Origin: Curvivirga sp965219885
GTDB taxonomy: Bacteria; Pseudomonadota; Alphaproteobacteria; UBA8366; Aestuariispiraceae
Length of the DNA: 64,000 bases
Assembly: GCF_965219885.1 (NCBI RefSeq)
Contig: NZ_CBDCOT010000008.1
Location: forward strand, 1-64,000
Reading direction: 5' to 3'
Under the pieces are notes generated by a model. The model saw nothing but the letters and a program-made list of their open reading frames with translations, searched no databases and was not told the DNA's origin. Both the position numbers and the translations under genes were made by a program. This document shows positions 1 to 8,330 of the stretch, piece by piece. How positions within the stretch are numbered: the first letter of the stretch is position 1; the number at the start of each line of letters is the position of its first letter.

Positions 1-1
1 C

Positions 2-556
2 GGTATTGTTCCTGAAGCAGGTATGATACGACGAGATACAGCTGCGGTAGATGACGATATTTACGTAACGGGTTCTATAGGAGATGGAGCTTTAGGGCTT
101 CTTGCTGCGCAAAAGCAATTAACCTCAAACTATCTTGAAGATCGGTATTATCATCCGCAACCGCGTATGGAGTATGTAAAGCTTCTTCGTGAATTTGCGA
201 CGTCATCAATGGATATATCTGATGGATTGTTGGCGGATACAGCCAAGCTAATGAGAGCTTCAAATTTATCAGCAAAGTTATATACGGCAGATATACCTCT
301 GTCCGATGAAGCCTCAAAATATGTGATACATGACCAAAGATATTTGGCAGTCATCCTTACAGGCGGTGACGATTATGAGATTTTATTTACGGCACCATCA
401 TCATTTCGGGAGATTTTATCAGCACGCGCGCGAGAACTTAACCTGACAATTTCAAGAATCGGGGTAGTAAATCATCAGGGAAAAGAGTCGGTCGCCGTGG
501 TCGATGAAGACGAAAAAAAACTTACTTTCCAAAAGTTTGGGTATTCCCACACTTGA
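2..556 (+). CDS. thiL: Thiamine-monophosphate kinase ThiL (5' truncated by window edge)
   Basis: ThiL phosphorylates thiamine monophosphate to thiamine pyrophosphate with ATP, the last step of cofactor synthesis in the cytosol. The open frame runs in from the left edge, so the N-terminal Mg-ATP half is missing. Visible motifs are the GDGALGL loop near the start, the DISDGL motif and the LTGGDDYEILF motif, all typical of the AIRS/ThiL fold. The remaining length fits the C-terminal half to two-thirds of a family member of about 330 residues. The next gene starts 36 bp downstream on the same strand, suggesting co-transcription. Confidence 0.93.
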   Translation, partial: GIVPEAGMIRRDTAAVDDDIYVTGSIGDGALGLLAAQKQLTSNYLEDRYYHPQPRMEYVKLLREFATSSMDISDGLLADTAKLMRASNLSAKLYTADIPLSDEASKYVIHDQRYLAVILTGGDDYEILFTAPSSFREILSARARELNLTISRIGVVNHQGKESVAVVDEDEKKLTFQKFGYSHT

Positions 557-592
557 CGAAACTGATTTCTCGTGGGCATGTAGCAACTCGTT

Positions 593-1045
593 ATGAAAAA
601 GATATTAATCATACTCATTATATTGCTTTTGCTTGGGGGAGGCGGCGGCGCTGCATATTTCTTTCTTTTTATGGGAGATAATGCAGACACACCACCTGCA
701 CCAGAAGAATTACCCCCACCACCGCCTCCTGTATTTCTGGATGGGATGGAAGGTTTAACTATTCCTGTGATTCGAAATGGGCAGGTTGTTAAGTTTGTTT
801 TGATTAATGTTGCAGTTGAATTAACCGAAGAACAATATGTCCCTTTGGCTCAGTCATATATCCCAAAACTGCAAGATCAGTTTTTACGTTCTACGCATGC
901 ATATTTTGCTGGTATGCCTATTGAGAAGCCTGTTAATGTGCGGGCTATTGCAAATCGTTTAAAGAAAATTGCCATGGAAACATTAGGCACTAAAGTGGTT
1001 AAAGATGTCTTCGTGGAAGGTATTTTCGAAAGAAAAGGAAGTTAG
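593..1045 (+). CDS. FliL-like membrane-anchored protein
   Basis: This 150-residue protein begins with one strongly hydrophobic segment (residues 3-30, with a run of five glycines). A Pro-rich linker (about 36-47, PPAPEELPPPPPP) follows, and then a soluble domain of about 100 residues. The layout of one N-terminal TM, a Pro-rich spacer and a C-terminal alpha/beta domain with an IPKLQDQFLR-type helix resembles the FliL family, whose flagellar members control stator/motor function at the inner membrane. No flagellar genes are nearby. The gene sits between thiL and an MFS transporter, with no gap before the latter. FliL-like is an inference from architecture; the true role is unknown. Confidence 0.6.
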   Translation: MKKILIILIILLLLGGGGGAAYFFLFMGDNADTPPAPEELPPPPPPVFLDGMEGLTIPVIRNGQVVKFVLINVAVELTEEQYVPLAQSYIPKLQDQFLRSTHAYFAGMPIEKPVNVRAIANRLKKIAMETLGTKVVKDVFVEGIFERKGS

Positions 1046-2275
1046 ATGTCTGGACAAGCTGGTCTAGCCATGAGCGATGCGTCAATGAAGCGCACCGTTT
1101 GGTTACTCGCGAGTGGGCTTTCCCTGTCACAGATGGGGTCTGTGATGGTTATCATTGTTACCAGTCTTGCTGGAACGATCTTGATGCCAGATGGAAAATT
1201 TCCGACACTGGCTCTCACGTTGCAATTTTTAGGCACGATGCTTTCTACGATTCCGGCCAATATGATTATGCGTCATATCGGACGCAAAGCTGGATTTACG
1301 ATTGGTCAAATAATCGGCATTTTTGGTGCGGCTTTATCTGCCTATGCAATTATGGAAGGAAGCTTTGAGCTGTTCTGTGCCGGTGGTTTTTTACTTGGTA
1401 TAAATAACGCGGTTTGGTTTTATTTCCGATTTGCGGCATCAGAAGTTGCGACAGATGCTTATAGAAGCAAAGCAATATCTTACGTCATGACAGGCGGGGT
1501 GATTGCGGCGATTTTTGGCGCTGAGATTGCTAAATTAACAGAGAATGCTCTAGCGCCATATACATATGCAGGTTGCTATGCCGCGATTATTGTTCTTTGT
1601 TTAATCACAATCGCTATTCTTCAATTTATTGATATTCCTGGGTTAAGTGACGAAGAAAAAAAAGATACTGGTCGACCGCTTCTAGAAATTATAAAACAAC
1701 CACTGTTCGTATCCGCTGTTGTTGCTGCAATGATTGGCTATGGTGCTATGTCTTTAATTATGACTGCGACACCATTGGCGATGGTTGCATGTGGTTTTGA
1801 ATTCGATGACTCAGCTTTTGCAATTCAATGGCATGCGGTTGCGATGTATGCGCCAAGTTTTTTTACTGGGGGCTTAATTAAAAGATATGGCGTTATTCGT
1901 ATTATCTTTATTGGTATTGCTTGTATGTTTGCGACAATTGCCATTAATCTTTCTGGCATTGAAATGTTAAATTTTGTAAGTAGCTTAATTCTGCTAGGGA
2001 TCGGTTGGAACTTTATGTTTGTTGGTGGCACCGCATTACTTACAGAATCATATACCAATTCTGAACGTAATAAAGTTCAAGGTTTTAATGATTTTCTAGT
2101 ATTTGGAACAGTAGCTTCAACCAGTTTAACTGCAGGGTACTTACAGCAAGCGATTGGATGGGATGCGGTTAATATCGCCGTGATTGTTCCTTTAGGGATT
2201 GCGACAATAGCGGTGGCTTTGTCAGTTAAAGCCCATAAGAAATATGCCAGAGTTCACGCTGTGGAAGAGGCTTAA
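1046..2275 (+). CDS. MFS transporter
   Basis: This 409-residue polytopic protein has about 12 predicted hydrophobic segments, the usual size for the major facilitator superfamily. A charged cytoplasmic stretch near the middle (about residues 196-215, DEEKKDTGRPLLEI) separates two six-helix halves, and RHIGRKAGF after the second segment fits the MFS loop 2-3 signature. Its ATG directly follows the stop codon of the preceding gene, so translational coupling is likely. The substrate cannot be read from sequence; the family includes sugar, drug and metabolite exporters. The gene ends at a bidirectional terminator shared with the convergent lipoprotein gene. Confidence 0.88.
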   Translation: MSGQAGLAMSDASMKRTVWLLASGLSLSQMGSVMVIIVTSLAGTILMPDGKFPTLALTLQFLGTMLSTIPANMIMRHIGRKAGFTIGQIIGIFGAALSAYAIMEGSFELFCAGGFLLGINNAVWFYFRFAASEVATDAYRSKAISYVMTGGVIAAIFGAEIAKLTENALAPYTYAGCYAAIIVLCLITIAILQFIDIPGLSDEEKKDTGRPLLEIIKQPLFVSAVVAAMIGYGAMSLIMTATPLAMVACGFEFDDSAFAIQWHAVAMYAPSFFTGGLIKRYGVIRIIFIGIACMFATIAINLSGIEMLNFVSSLILLGIGWNFMFVGGTALLTESYTNSERNKVQGFNDFLVFGTVASTSLTAGYLQQAIGWDAVNIAVIVPLGIATIAVALSVKAHKKYARVHAVEEA

Positions 2276-2278
2276 TCG

Positions 2279-2311
2279 TAAAAAAAAGGCTCCTTTTAAG
2301 GAGCCTTTTTT
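2279..2311. terminator. Bidirectional intrinsic terminator
   Basis: A GGCTCC/GGAGCC stem is flanked by an A-run on the left and a T-run on the right, so it can end transcription of the MFS gene (+) and of the convergent BamE-like gene (-). Confidence 0.85.
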
Positions 2312-2314
2312 GAC

Positions 2315-2779
2315 CTAATTTAATCTTCCGAAGTTGCCAAACATTTGCTGTAGAATACTAATTTCATGTCCTGCGGTTGGCGTGATGTTATCATCCATTG
2401 AGATTCTTTTGATGTCCTCTAAATCATATGCCTTATGCTCTTGATAGATACCAGCCTCATCAAATCGAAATGCAATAACATTCATTTTTGTTAGTTCAGC
2501 TTCAAAAAAACCAAATCTTTCAAACTCTTGAAACATGTAATACCAAACCTCGGAATCAAATGTCCCAATGGTAGTTGGTGGTCCTAGTACTTTTAGGAAA
2601 GTTTCTTTATTTGCCTGCCCAATGTGAAATAGTTCCATTTGTTCCGGACGTGGATAATTTCCATGTGTGGAAACACGCGGGGAACAAGCAGATAATATTG
2701 CAACTAGCGCGACAGTCAGCACAGATGTTTTTACAACTTTGGCAAATTTATATGTGTTATCCGATGGTTTGGAAAACAT
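2315..2779 (-). CDS. bamE: BamE/SmpA/OmlA-type outer membrane lipoprotein
   Basis: This 154-residue lipoprotein precursor has a hydrophobic signal ending in a lipobox (ILSAC, Cys about residue 32). The mature part carries the SmpA/OmlA fold pattern: an IGQANKETFLKVLGPPTTIG segment, then EVWYYMFQEFERFGFF. BamE is a small lipoprotein of the beta-barrel assembly complex at the inner face of the outer membrane. The gene diverges from the cytochrome bc1 chaperone gene, and in alphaproteobacteria it commonly precedes that chaperone/YceD/rpmF run. The C-terminal tail (about residues 120-154) is longer than in enterobacterial BamE, as is usual in alphaproteobacteria. Confidence 0.85.
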   Translation of the reverse strand: MFSKPSDNTYKFAKVVKTSVLTVALVAILSACSPRVSTHGNYPRPEQMELFHIGQANKETFLKVLGPPTTIGTFDSEVWYYMFQEFERFGFFEAELTKMNVIAFRFDEAGIYQEHKAYDLEDIKRISMDDNITPTAGHEISILQQMFGNFGRLN

Positions 2780-2987
2780 GAATAAGACCTTTTATCTTGC
2801 TTTTTTCTTTGCTTCTCACTCTGCAAGCTGCTACTAGCCCGCCGAATAGATTAAATCTATAAAGAAAATGAATTGAATTTTAATAACTACTGCCTAACTC
2901 TTTTGTTAGGGAATAGCAAGTTTCCAGATCAGATGCTAGCTGATTTGTCTTTTAGCTTTCAAGTCTCTGTTTTATGAAGGGTAAAAA

Positions 2988-3545
2988 ATGCCACTTTCTT
3001 GGGTTTTAGATTTGTTTAAAGGTGCAGCTGATAAAGGTCCAGTTGGTGATCTTTATTCAAACATTGTAGCACAAGCGCGTTCTGTTTCTTTTTATCGAGA
3101 TCTTGAGGTCACAGATAATTTAGATGGACGCTTTGATATGATTGCATTGCATTATTTCTTAGCTATGGATCGTATGCGCCAAGATGACAGCTTGTCTGAG
3201 ATAAGTCAAAAGCTAGCAAATCTGGTCATTGCTGATATGGATCGCAGCCTTCGTGAAATGGGGGTTGGTGATATGAAGGTTGGCAAGAAGGTGCAAGATA
3301 TGGGGTTAGCGCTCTATGGGCGTATGGAGATGTATGATCATGCCCTTATGGAAAAGGCAGAAAGTGATCGTAAGACGAAGCTGGGCGAATCCATTATGCG
3401 CAATGTTTATAGAAGTGATGAACCTGTTTCTTTGAATGCGCAGAAGATTGTTGATTATGTTTTTGTGCAGCGAGAATATTTGAAGCTAACCCCAGCCAAT
3501 GAAATTGCTGATGGTCATCTGAAATTTGAGCAGATTAAGGAATAG
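2988..3545 (+). CDS. Ubiquinol-cytochrome c chaperone family protein
   Basis: This 185-residue protein belongs to the CBP3/UQCC1 chaperone family. The LYSNIVAQAR segment, the DRFDMIALH-like stretch (GRFDMIALHYFLAMDRM) and the REMGVGDMKVGKKVQDMGLALYGRM block are its hallmarks. Mitochondrial members assist assembly of cytochrome b into complex III; bacterial members are assumed to act in bc1 assembly. It is the first gene of a forward run and is followed after 4 bp by the YceD-family gene. Confidence 0.85.
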   Translation: MPLSWVLDLFKGAADKGPVGDLYSNIVAQARSVSFYRDLEVTDNLDGRFDMIALHYFLAMDRMRQDDSLSEISQKLANLVIADMDRSLREMGVGDMKVGKKVQDMGLALYGRMEMYDHALMEKAESDRKTKLGESIMRNVYRSDEPVSLNAQKIVDYVFVQREYLKLTPANEIADGHLKFEQIKE

Positions 3546-3549
3546 TAAA

Positions 3550-4131
3550 ATGGCACCAAATGATAATTCAGAAATTCCAAATTCAGCACCAGAATTTAGT
3601 CATGAAGTAGAGGTGGACAAAGTCCCATCCTTGGGGCGAATGTTTAAATTAACAGCTTCTCCCGAAGAACGCGCCGCATTAGCCAAACGACTTGATCTAC
3701 TTGAATTTGATGAATTTCGCGCTGAGATGAAGGTAAAACCTTTAGGACGTAGTTCTATTATTCGCGTTGAAGGTAAAATTATTGCTAAACTTGCGCAGCC
3801 ATGTGTTGTTAGCCTAAAGCCTGTCCCTGCGGTGATCGAGGAAGAGTTTGATCTTGATTTTGCACCGGAAACAGATTCGGATGTGGTTGAAAGAGAGTTT
3901 GTTTTATCTGAAGAAAATGACTATGAGCCATTGGAAGCTGGTATAATTGATGTTGCTGAAGTAGCGACACAACATTTGTCTTTATGCCTTGATCTATATC
4001 CTCGTGCAGATAGTGCTGATATCTACGAAGTACAGAAAGATGCAGAGGCTTCTGGTCGTAAATTTGAAGTGAATGGCGATAAAATAAGTCCGTTTGCAGC
4101 ACTTTCTAAGTTGAAAGATCAAAAAAAATAA
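3550..4131 (+). CDS. YceD/DUF177 family protein
   Basis: An acidic protein of 193 residues that matches the YceD (DUF177) family, which is regularly encoded just before rpmF and has been linked to 23S rRNA metabolism. The segment around AQPCVVSLKPVPAVIEEEF corresponds to the family core. I place the start at the ATG at 3550 because AAGGA lies at an 8-base spacing. A longer frame opening at a TTG 24 bp upstream overlaps the preceding gene and lacks a comparable ribosome site. Confidence 0.82.
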   Translation: MAPNDNSEIPNSAPEFSHEVEVDKVPSLGRMFKLTASPEERAALAKRLDLLEFDEFRAEMKVKPLGRSSIIRVEGKIIAKLAQPCVVSLKPVPAVIEEEFDLDFAPETDSDVVEREFVLSEENDYEPLEAGIIDVAEVATQHLSLCLDLYPRADSADIYEVQKDAEASGRKFEVNGDKISPFAALSKLKDQKK

Positions 4132-4260
4132 GTATTTTTGTCTCATTGGACTTGCGGAATGCTGTCGAATTAGTTATGAACAGCGCCGTTTCGCATATAG
4201 TTAAATGAGTAGCTATATGTATGTAAGGTTTTACCCGGATAAGAAGTTGAGTATTGAACA

Positions 4261-4440
4261 ATGGCTGTTCCGAAGAGAAAGGTGAGCCCATCTCGCCGTA
4301 ATATGCGTCGTGCACATGATGCTTTGAGCTCAAACGCACATCAAGAATGTTCCAACTGTGGTGAATTGAAGCGTCCTCATCACGTTTGTGGTTCTTGTGG
4401 TCAGTATGACGGTCGTGAGGTTGCTGAAGCTTCTGCATAA
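4261..4440 (+). CDS. rpmF: 50S ribosomal protein L32
   Basis: This 59-residue protein begins MAVPKRKVSPSRRNMRRAHD, the conserved L32 start. It keeps two CxxC pairs (ECSNCGE and HVCGSCG), so this is the zinc-binding (C+) form. It lies between the YceD gene and plsX, the standard yceD-rpmF-plsX-fabH order that couples ribosome and phospholipid/fatty-acid synthesis. The 129 bp before it hold no other gene. Confidence 0.97.
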   Translation: MAVPKRKVSPSRRNMRRAHDALSSNAHQECSNCGELKRPHHVCGSCGQYDGREVAEASA

Positions 4441-4468
4441 GCTTGAAGTTTCAGTCTCAGGATAGAGT

Positions 4469-5503
4469 ATGACTGAATTAAAACCACTGGTTCTGTCACT
4501 TGATGCAATGGGCGGCGATCATGCGCCGGAGATTGTAGTCAAGGGAGCGGCACTGGCCCGGGAAAAGTTACCCCAGGCCAGTTTTCTGCTTTTTGGCGAT
4601 GAAAAAAGACTTAAACCATTAGTCGATGCACAACCAAGTTTAGCTGGTTATGTGGATATCCGCCATACGGATCAGATGGTTAAAAGTACTGACAAACCGT
4701 CCAATGCTTTGCGCAATGGACGTAAGTCTAGTATGCGACTTGCAATCGATGCAGTAAAATCTGGCGATGCCGATGCGGCTGTTTCCGCCGGCAATACTGG
4801 CGCATTGATGGCAATGGCGATGTTTGGTCTGCGCACATTACCTGGTATTGATCGTCCTGCGATTTGTACTGAATTGCCAAATCTGAACGGCACGAGTTGC
4901 ATGTTAGATTTAGGGGCAAATGTGGAATGTGATGCAGATAATCTTGTTCAATTTGCAGTGATGGGCGAAGTTTTCGCACGTACAGTAATGGGGCGAGATA
5001 AACCTTCCATCGGACTATTAAACGTCGGTGTGGAAGAGTTAAAAGGCCGCGACGAAGTTAAACTTGCGGCACAAATGTTAACTGAGACCAATTTACCAGT
5101 TAAATTTCATGGATTTGTTGAAGGGGATGATATTACCCGCGGTACCGTCGACGTTATTGTTACAGATGGTTATACAGGTAATATTGCCTTGAAAACGATG
5201 GAAGGGATGGGGACTATGCTCGTTTCTTTCTTCCGTGATGCCTTTAAAAGCAGTTTAATGGCAAAACTGGGGTATTTGTTAGCTTCTGGCGCGATGAAGC
5301 GATTAAGTAAGCGCGTTGATCCTCGATTATATAATGGTGCAGTCTTGCTAGGCTTGAATGGAATCGTGGTAAAGAGTCACGGTGGTACTGACGAATTAGG
5401 ATTCGCCAATGCTATTGGTGTGGCTGCTGATATGGCTGCCAACGGATTTATGGAAAAAATAAAAGAAGATTTTGAGACCATGCGTCAAGACGAGAAAGCT
5501 TGA
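4469..5503 (+). CDS. plsX: Phosphate acyltransferase PlsX
   Basis: PlsX makes acyl-phosphate from acyl-ACP, supplying PlsY for the first acylation of glycerol-3-phosphate. The 344 residues are full length. Visible signatures are SLDAMGGDHAPEIVVKGA at the N-terminus, AVSAGNTGALMA near residue 105, and the TDGYTGNIALKTMEG segment in the second half. It follows rpmF by 28 bp and precedes fabH by 45 bp. Confidence 0.97.
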   Translation: MTELKPLVLSLDAMGGDHAPEIVVKGAALAREKLPQASFLLFGDEKRLKPLVDAQPSLAGYVDIRHTDQMVKSTDKPSNALRNGRKSSMRLAIDAVKSGDADAAVSAGNTGALMAMAMFGLRTLPGIDRPAICTELPNLNGTSCMLDLGANVECDADNLVQFAVMGEVFARTVMGRDKPSIGLLNVGVEELKGRDEVKLAAQMLTETNLPVKFHGFVEGDDITRGTVDVIVTDGYTGNIALKTMEGMGTMLVSFFRDAFKSSLMAKLGYLLASGAMKRLSKRVDPRLYNGAVLLGLNGIVVKSHGGTDELGFANAIGVAADMAANGFMEKIKEDFETMRQDEKA

Positions 5504-5548
5504 CGCTTATCTTATAAGGTCTATTAAATCGGGAAGCGGGTAGCTGTA

Positions 5549-6520
5549 ATGTATCGTTCTGTTGTTAGAGGCGTTGGTTCATATTTGCCTGAAAAAATCA
5601 TGACCAACGACGATCTTTCCGAAATCGTTGATACCTCTGATGAATGGATTCGTAAACGCACAGGTATTGAGCGTCGTCATATTGCTGCTGATGATGAATT
5701 TACAAATGATCTAGCCGTAGCCGCGGCTGAACGCGCTTTGGCAGCAGCTGATATGTCCGCAGCTGATATTGATCTTGTCATTTTGGCGACAACTACACCT
5801 GATAACACGTTCCCAGCTACAGCAGCAAAAGTACAAGCACGCCTTGGGGTGACTAAAGGTCCTGCATTTGATGTACAAGCTGTTTGTAGTGGTTTTATCT
5901 TTGCAATGACGCAAGCGGATAACATGTTACGCTTGGGACAAGCGAAACGCGCACTAGTTATTGGTGCGGAGATATACAGCCGTATTCTTGATTGGGAGGA
6001 TCGTTCCACTTGCGTATTGTTTGGAGATGGTTCTGGTGCAATTGTACTAGAAGCTGTTGATTCAGAAGGCGTAAATAGTGAACGTGGTTTATTAACAACT
6101 ATCCTTGGGACCGACGGGGCTAACTATGATAAGCTTTATGTGGACGGCGGTGTTGCAACTTCTGGCAATGCGGGTTGTGTAAGGATGGCAGGGCAAGACG
6201 TTTTTCGTCAAGCTGTTGCACGTATGAGTGAATCCGTTGAAGAGGCGCTTGAAAAAGCCGGATTAACGAAAGATGATTTGGACTGGTTGGTGCCGCATCA
6301 AGCAAATATCCGTATTATTGAACAGGTAGGTAAAAAACTTGGCGTATCACGTGATAAAGTCATGATCACTGTTCAAGAACATGCAAATACGTCTGCTGCA
6401 ACTGTGCCTTTGGCCATGACACATGGTGTGAAACATGGTCATTTTAAAGAAGGTGACGTGATTGCATTGACCGCGATGGGGGGCGGTTTTACCTGGGGTG
6501 CAATTGTTTTGCGTTGGTAA
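5549..6520 (+). CDS. fabH: 3-oxoacyl-ACP synthase III (FabH)
   Basis: FabH condenses acetyl-CoA with malonyl-ACP to start type II fatty acid synthesis. The catalytic triad is intact: Cys113 in DVQAVCSGF, His in VPHQANIRI (about residue 248), and Asn in EHANTSAATVP (about 278). The length of 323 is typical. The C-terminal glycine loop (ALTAMGGGFTWGA) is present. It lies in the conserved plsX-fabH-ihfA order, with a 204-bp gap before ihfA that probably carries an extra promoter. Confidence 0.97.
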   Translation: MYRSVVRGVGSYLPEKIMTNDDLSEIVDTSDEWIRKRTGIERRHIAADDEFTNDLAVAAAERALAAADMSAADIDLVILATTTPDNTFPATAAKVQARLGVTKGPAFDVQAVCSGFIFAMTQADNMLRLGQAKRALVIGAEIYSRILDWEDRSTCVLFGDGSGAIVLEAVDSEGVNSERGLLTTILGTDGANYDKLYVDGGVATSGNAGCVRMAGQDVFRQAVARMSESVEEALEKAGLTKDDLDWLVPHQANIRIIEQVGKKLGVSRDKVMITVQEHANTSAATVPLAMTHGVKHGHFKEGDVIALTAMGGGFTWGAIVLRW

Positions 6521-6724
6521 CAAGCCAATAACGACCTAGCTAAAATCATTTTTAAATCTGTTTTCTCATGATTTTTCTAATATTACCCTTACATTTTCAG
6601 AAGTTTTGTGGAATCATGTTGTTAAGAAGTTTAGTGCGATTGACGCAATAAGCTATTGTGATTTATAAAGACTTTAGAAAGTAGAACATCGGTCCATCCG
6701 ATTTGACACGGGAAGGGATTTAAA

Positions 6725-7030
6725 ATGTCCGATAGAACTGTTACCCGCGCAGAGCTCGCTGAAGCTGTATATGAAGAAGTTGGTTTATCTCGTAATGAAT
6801 CTGCTGATCTAGTTGAAGCGGTTTTGAATGAAATGTCCAATGCTCTTGTAGAAGGGGAATCTGTTAAGATTTCTTCATTTGGTAGCTTCTCTATTCGAAG
6901 CAAAGGCGAGCGTATCGGCCGTAATCCGAAAACTGGTGAAGAGGTTCCTATTTCTCCACGTAAAGTTTTGTCTTTCCGACCAAGCCATGTGTTGAAAAAC
7001 GCAATTAATGATTCTCTATATCCAGAATAA
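6725..7030 (+). CDS. ihfA: Integration host factor subunit alpha
   Basis: A 101-residue DNA-bending protein of the HU/IHF family. It has the TRAELAEAVYEEVGLS N-terminal dimerisation helices and the RNPKTGEEVPISPRKVLSF beta-arm that wraps the minor groove. The position after fabH and before a MerR gene identifies it as the alpha subunit. GGGAAGGG precedes the ATG at good spacing. Confidence 0.95.
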   Translation: MSDRTVTRAELAEAVYEEVGLSRNESADLVEAVLNEMSNALVEGESVKISSFGSFSIRSKGERIGRNPKTGEEVPISPRKVLSFRPSHVLKNAINDSLYPE

Positions 7031-7050
7031 AATTTAGCTAGAGACTTTTT

Positions 7051-7539
7051 ATGAGTGACGCAGTCAACGGAAGTAGTCGTCGTGCAAATCGACGTGCTAA
7101 TAAATCTTCACGTGCTTTTAGGACAATTAGTGAAGTTTCGACACATTTAGATGTGCCGCAGCATGTTCTGCGATTTTGGGAATCCAAATTTACTCAAGTA
7201 AAACCTATGAAACGTGGGGGTGGGCGTCGATACTATCGACCAGAAGATGTGGCATTGCTTACCCGTATTCGTGATCTTTTATATAATGAGGGATACACGA
7301 TAAGAGGTGTACAAAAACTGTTGAGAGAGAAGGGGATTAGATTTCTTCTCGCTGATGCAGTTATTGAATCCGACGAGGACAATATTAATGATCAACCTAG
7401 CATACTGGATGCTATTGTTGAACGTGGCGGACATCCTGGTGCAGATAGTTCCGAATTAAATCAAGTAGATAAAATGGAACTTCTTTCAATTCGTGAAGAA
7501 TTGTTAGCGATTAAGAATGCGCTGATTGGTTTAACTTAG
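7051..7539 (+). CDS. MerR family transcriptional regulator
   Basis: 162 residues with an N-terminal winged helix-turn-helix of MerR type. FRTISEVSTHLDVPQHVLRFWESKF and the RRYYRPEDVALLTRIRDLLYNEGYTIRGVQKLL segment cover residues about 22-110. The C-terminal part is short and has no metal-binding cysteines, unlike metal sensors. It lies 20 bp after ihfA, and MerR genes at this place are very common in alphaproteobacteria. The effector and regulon are unknown. Confidence 0.9.
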   Translation: MSDAVNGSSRRANRRANKSSRAFRTISEVSTHLDVPQHVLRFWESKFTQVKPMKRGGGRRYYRPEDVALLTRIRDLLYNEGYTIRGVQKLLREKGIRFLLADAVIESDEDNINDQPSILDAIVERGGHPGADSSELNQVDKMELLSIREELLAIKNALIGLT

Positions 7540-7559
7540 TAACTAAACGCTCTTTGATG

Positions 7560-7588
7560 TTGATTTACTAATTCTTGCCTTGTAGATA
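7560..7588 (+). promoter_or_regulatory. Sigma-70 promoter of tRNA-Pro
   Basis: TTGATT (7560-7565) and TAGATA (7583-7588) are separated by 17 bases and lie just upstream of tRNA-Pro. Confidence 0.55.
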
Positions 7589-7601
7589 TTTTTTGTCAAA
7601 G

Positions 7602-7678
7602 CGGACTGTAGCGCAGCCTGGTAGCGCACTTCACTGGGGGTGAAGGGGTCGGAGGTTCGAATCCTCTCAGTCCGACCA
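7602..7678 (+). tRNA. tRNA-Pro (GGG)
   Basis: A 77-nt cloverleaf with encoded CCA. The acceptor stem CGGACTG pairs with CAGTCCG, and the anticodon stem CTTCA/TGAAG encloses a loop with anticodon GGG. The T-arm reads GGAGGTTCGAATCCTC. It decodes CCC/CCU. Confidence 0.96.
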
Positions 7679-7686
7679 AAAATTTT

Positions 7687-7725
7687 AAAGCCTTGATAAA
7701 TTGATTTTTATCAAGGCTTTCTTAT
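7687..7725 (+). terminator. Terminator after tRNA-Pro
   Basis: A 14-bp perfect inverted repeat (7687-7700 with 7707-7720) encloses a 6-base loop; AAAGCC... pairs with ...GGCTTT. T-rich sequence follows. Confidence 0.75.
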
Positions 7726-7896
7726 ATCAATTATCATAACCTCATATTCTAAAAGATATGGGCATTTTGTACGAAAGTTTGATTCAGTTAATCCAATTTC
7801 TTTAAAAACTATAGGTGACATTGTTACGTATATTTCCTATATGAAAGCTATTGTTATACGACAAATAAAATCCCTGATCAGGATCGGAGAAAGTAA

Positions 7897-8277
7897 ATGA
7901 AAAAGACACTCTCGCTCGCAGTAATCGCAGTTACATCTGCAATGGCTTTATCGACATCTGCTATGGCAGGTGATGCGGCAAATGGTGAGAAGATTTTCAA
8001 GAAGAAATGTAAAACTTGCCATGTTGTAGAAGCAGGTAAGAAGCCAAAGGCAACAGGACCTAATTTGGCAGGTTTCTTAACACGCCCATCAGGAACATCT
8101 GATTATAAGCATTCTAAAAAACTAGCCGCTGCTGGTATTACATGGGATGAAGAAAATTTGGATCAATGGCTCAAAAATCCAAAGAAAATGGTTAAAGGTA
8201 CAAGAATGACCTTTAAACTTAAGAAAGAAAAAGATCGCCAAGATGTGATTGCATATCTGATGACCATTGGAAGTTAA
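7897..8277 (+). CDS. Periplasmic class I c-type cytochrome (cytochrome c2/c550-like)
   Basis: A 126-residue precursor with a signal peptide (residues 1-24, ending SAMA before GDAANG). There is one haem site, CKTCH (Cys38, Cys41, His42), and the likely axial Met104 is in KGTRMTF. The lysine-rich surface and about 100-residue mature size fit a soluble electron carrier between the bc1 complex and oxidases in the periplasm. It is monocistronic, between the tRNA-Pro terminator and its own terminator. A good ribosome site (GGAGAAA) precedes the ATG. Confidence 0.93.
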   Translation: MKKTLSLAVIAVTSAMALSTSAMAGDAANGEKIFKKKCKTCHVVEAGKKPKATGPNLAGFLTRPSGTSDYKHSKKLAAAGITWDEENLDQWLKNPKKMVKGTRMTFKLKKEKDRQDVIAYLMTIGS

Positions 8278-8293
8278 TAGCTAGAATTTCGAA

Positions 8294-8330
8294 AAGAAAA
8301 GCCGCCTTAAATTAGGCGGCTTTTTTATTT
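8294..8330. terminator. Bidirectional terminator between cytochrome c and znuB
   Basis: GCCGCCT (8301-8307) pairs with AGGCGGC (8314-8320), with A-rich sequence on the left and a T-run on the right. The stop codon of the convergent znuB lies in the T-run. Confidence 0.85.

Noticed and set aside
4106..4438. 110-codon minus-strand frame
   Set aside because: It lies over rpmF, whose L32 sequence and conserved position are certain.
7920..8277. Cytochrome c considered as part of a bc1/oxidase operon
   Set aside because: It is enclosed by terminators on both sides and is transcribed alone.
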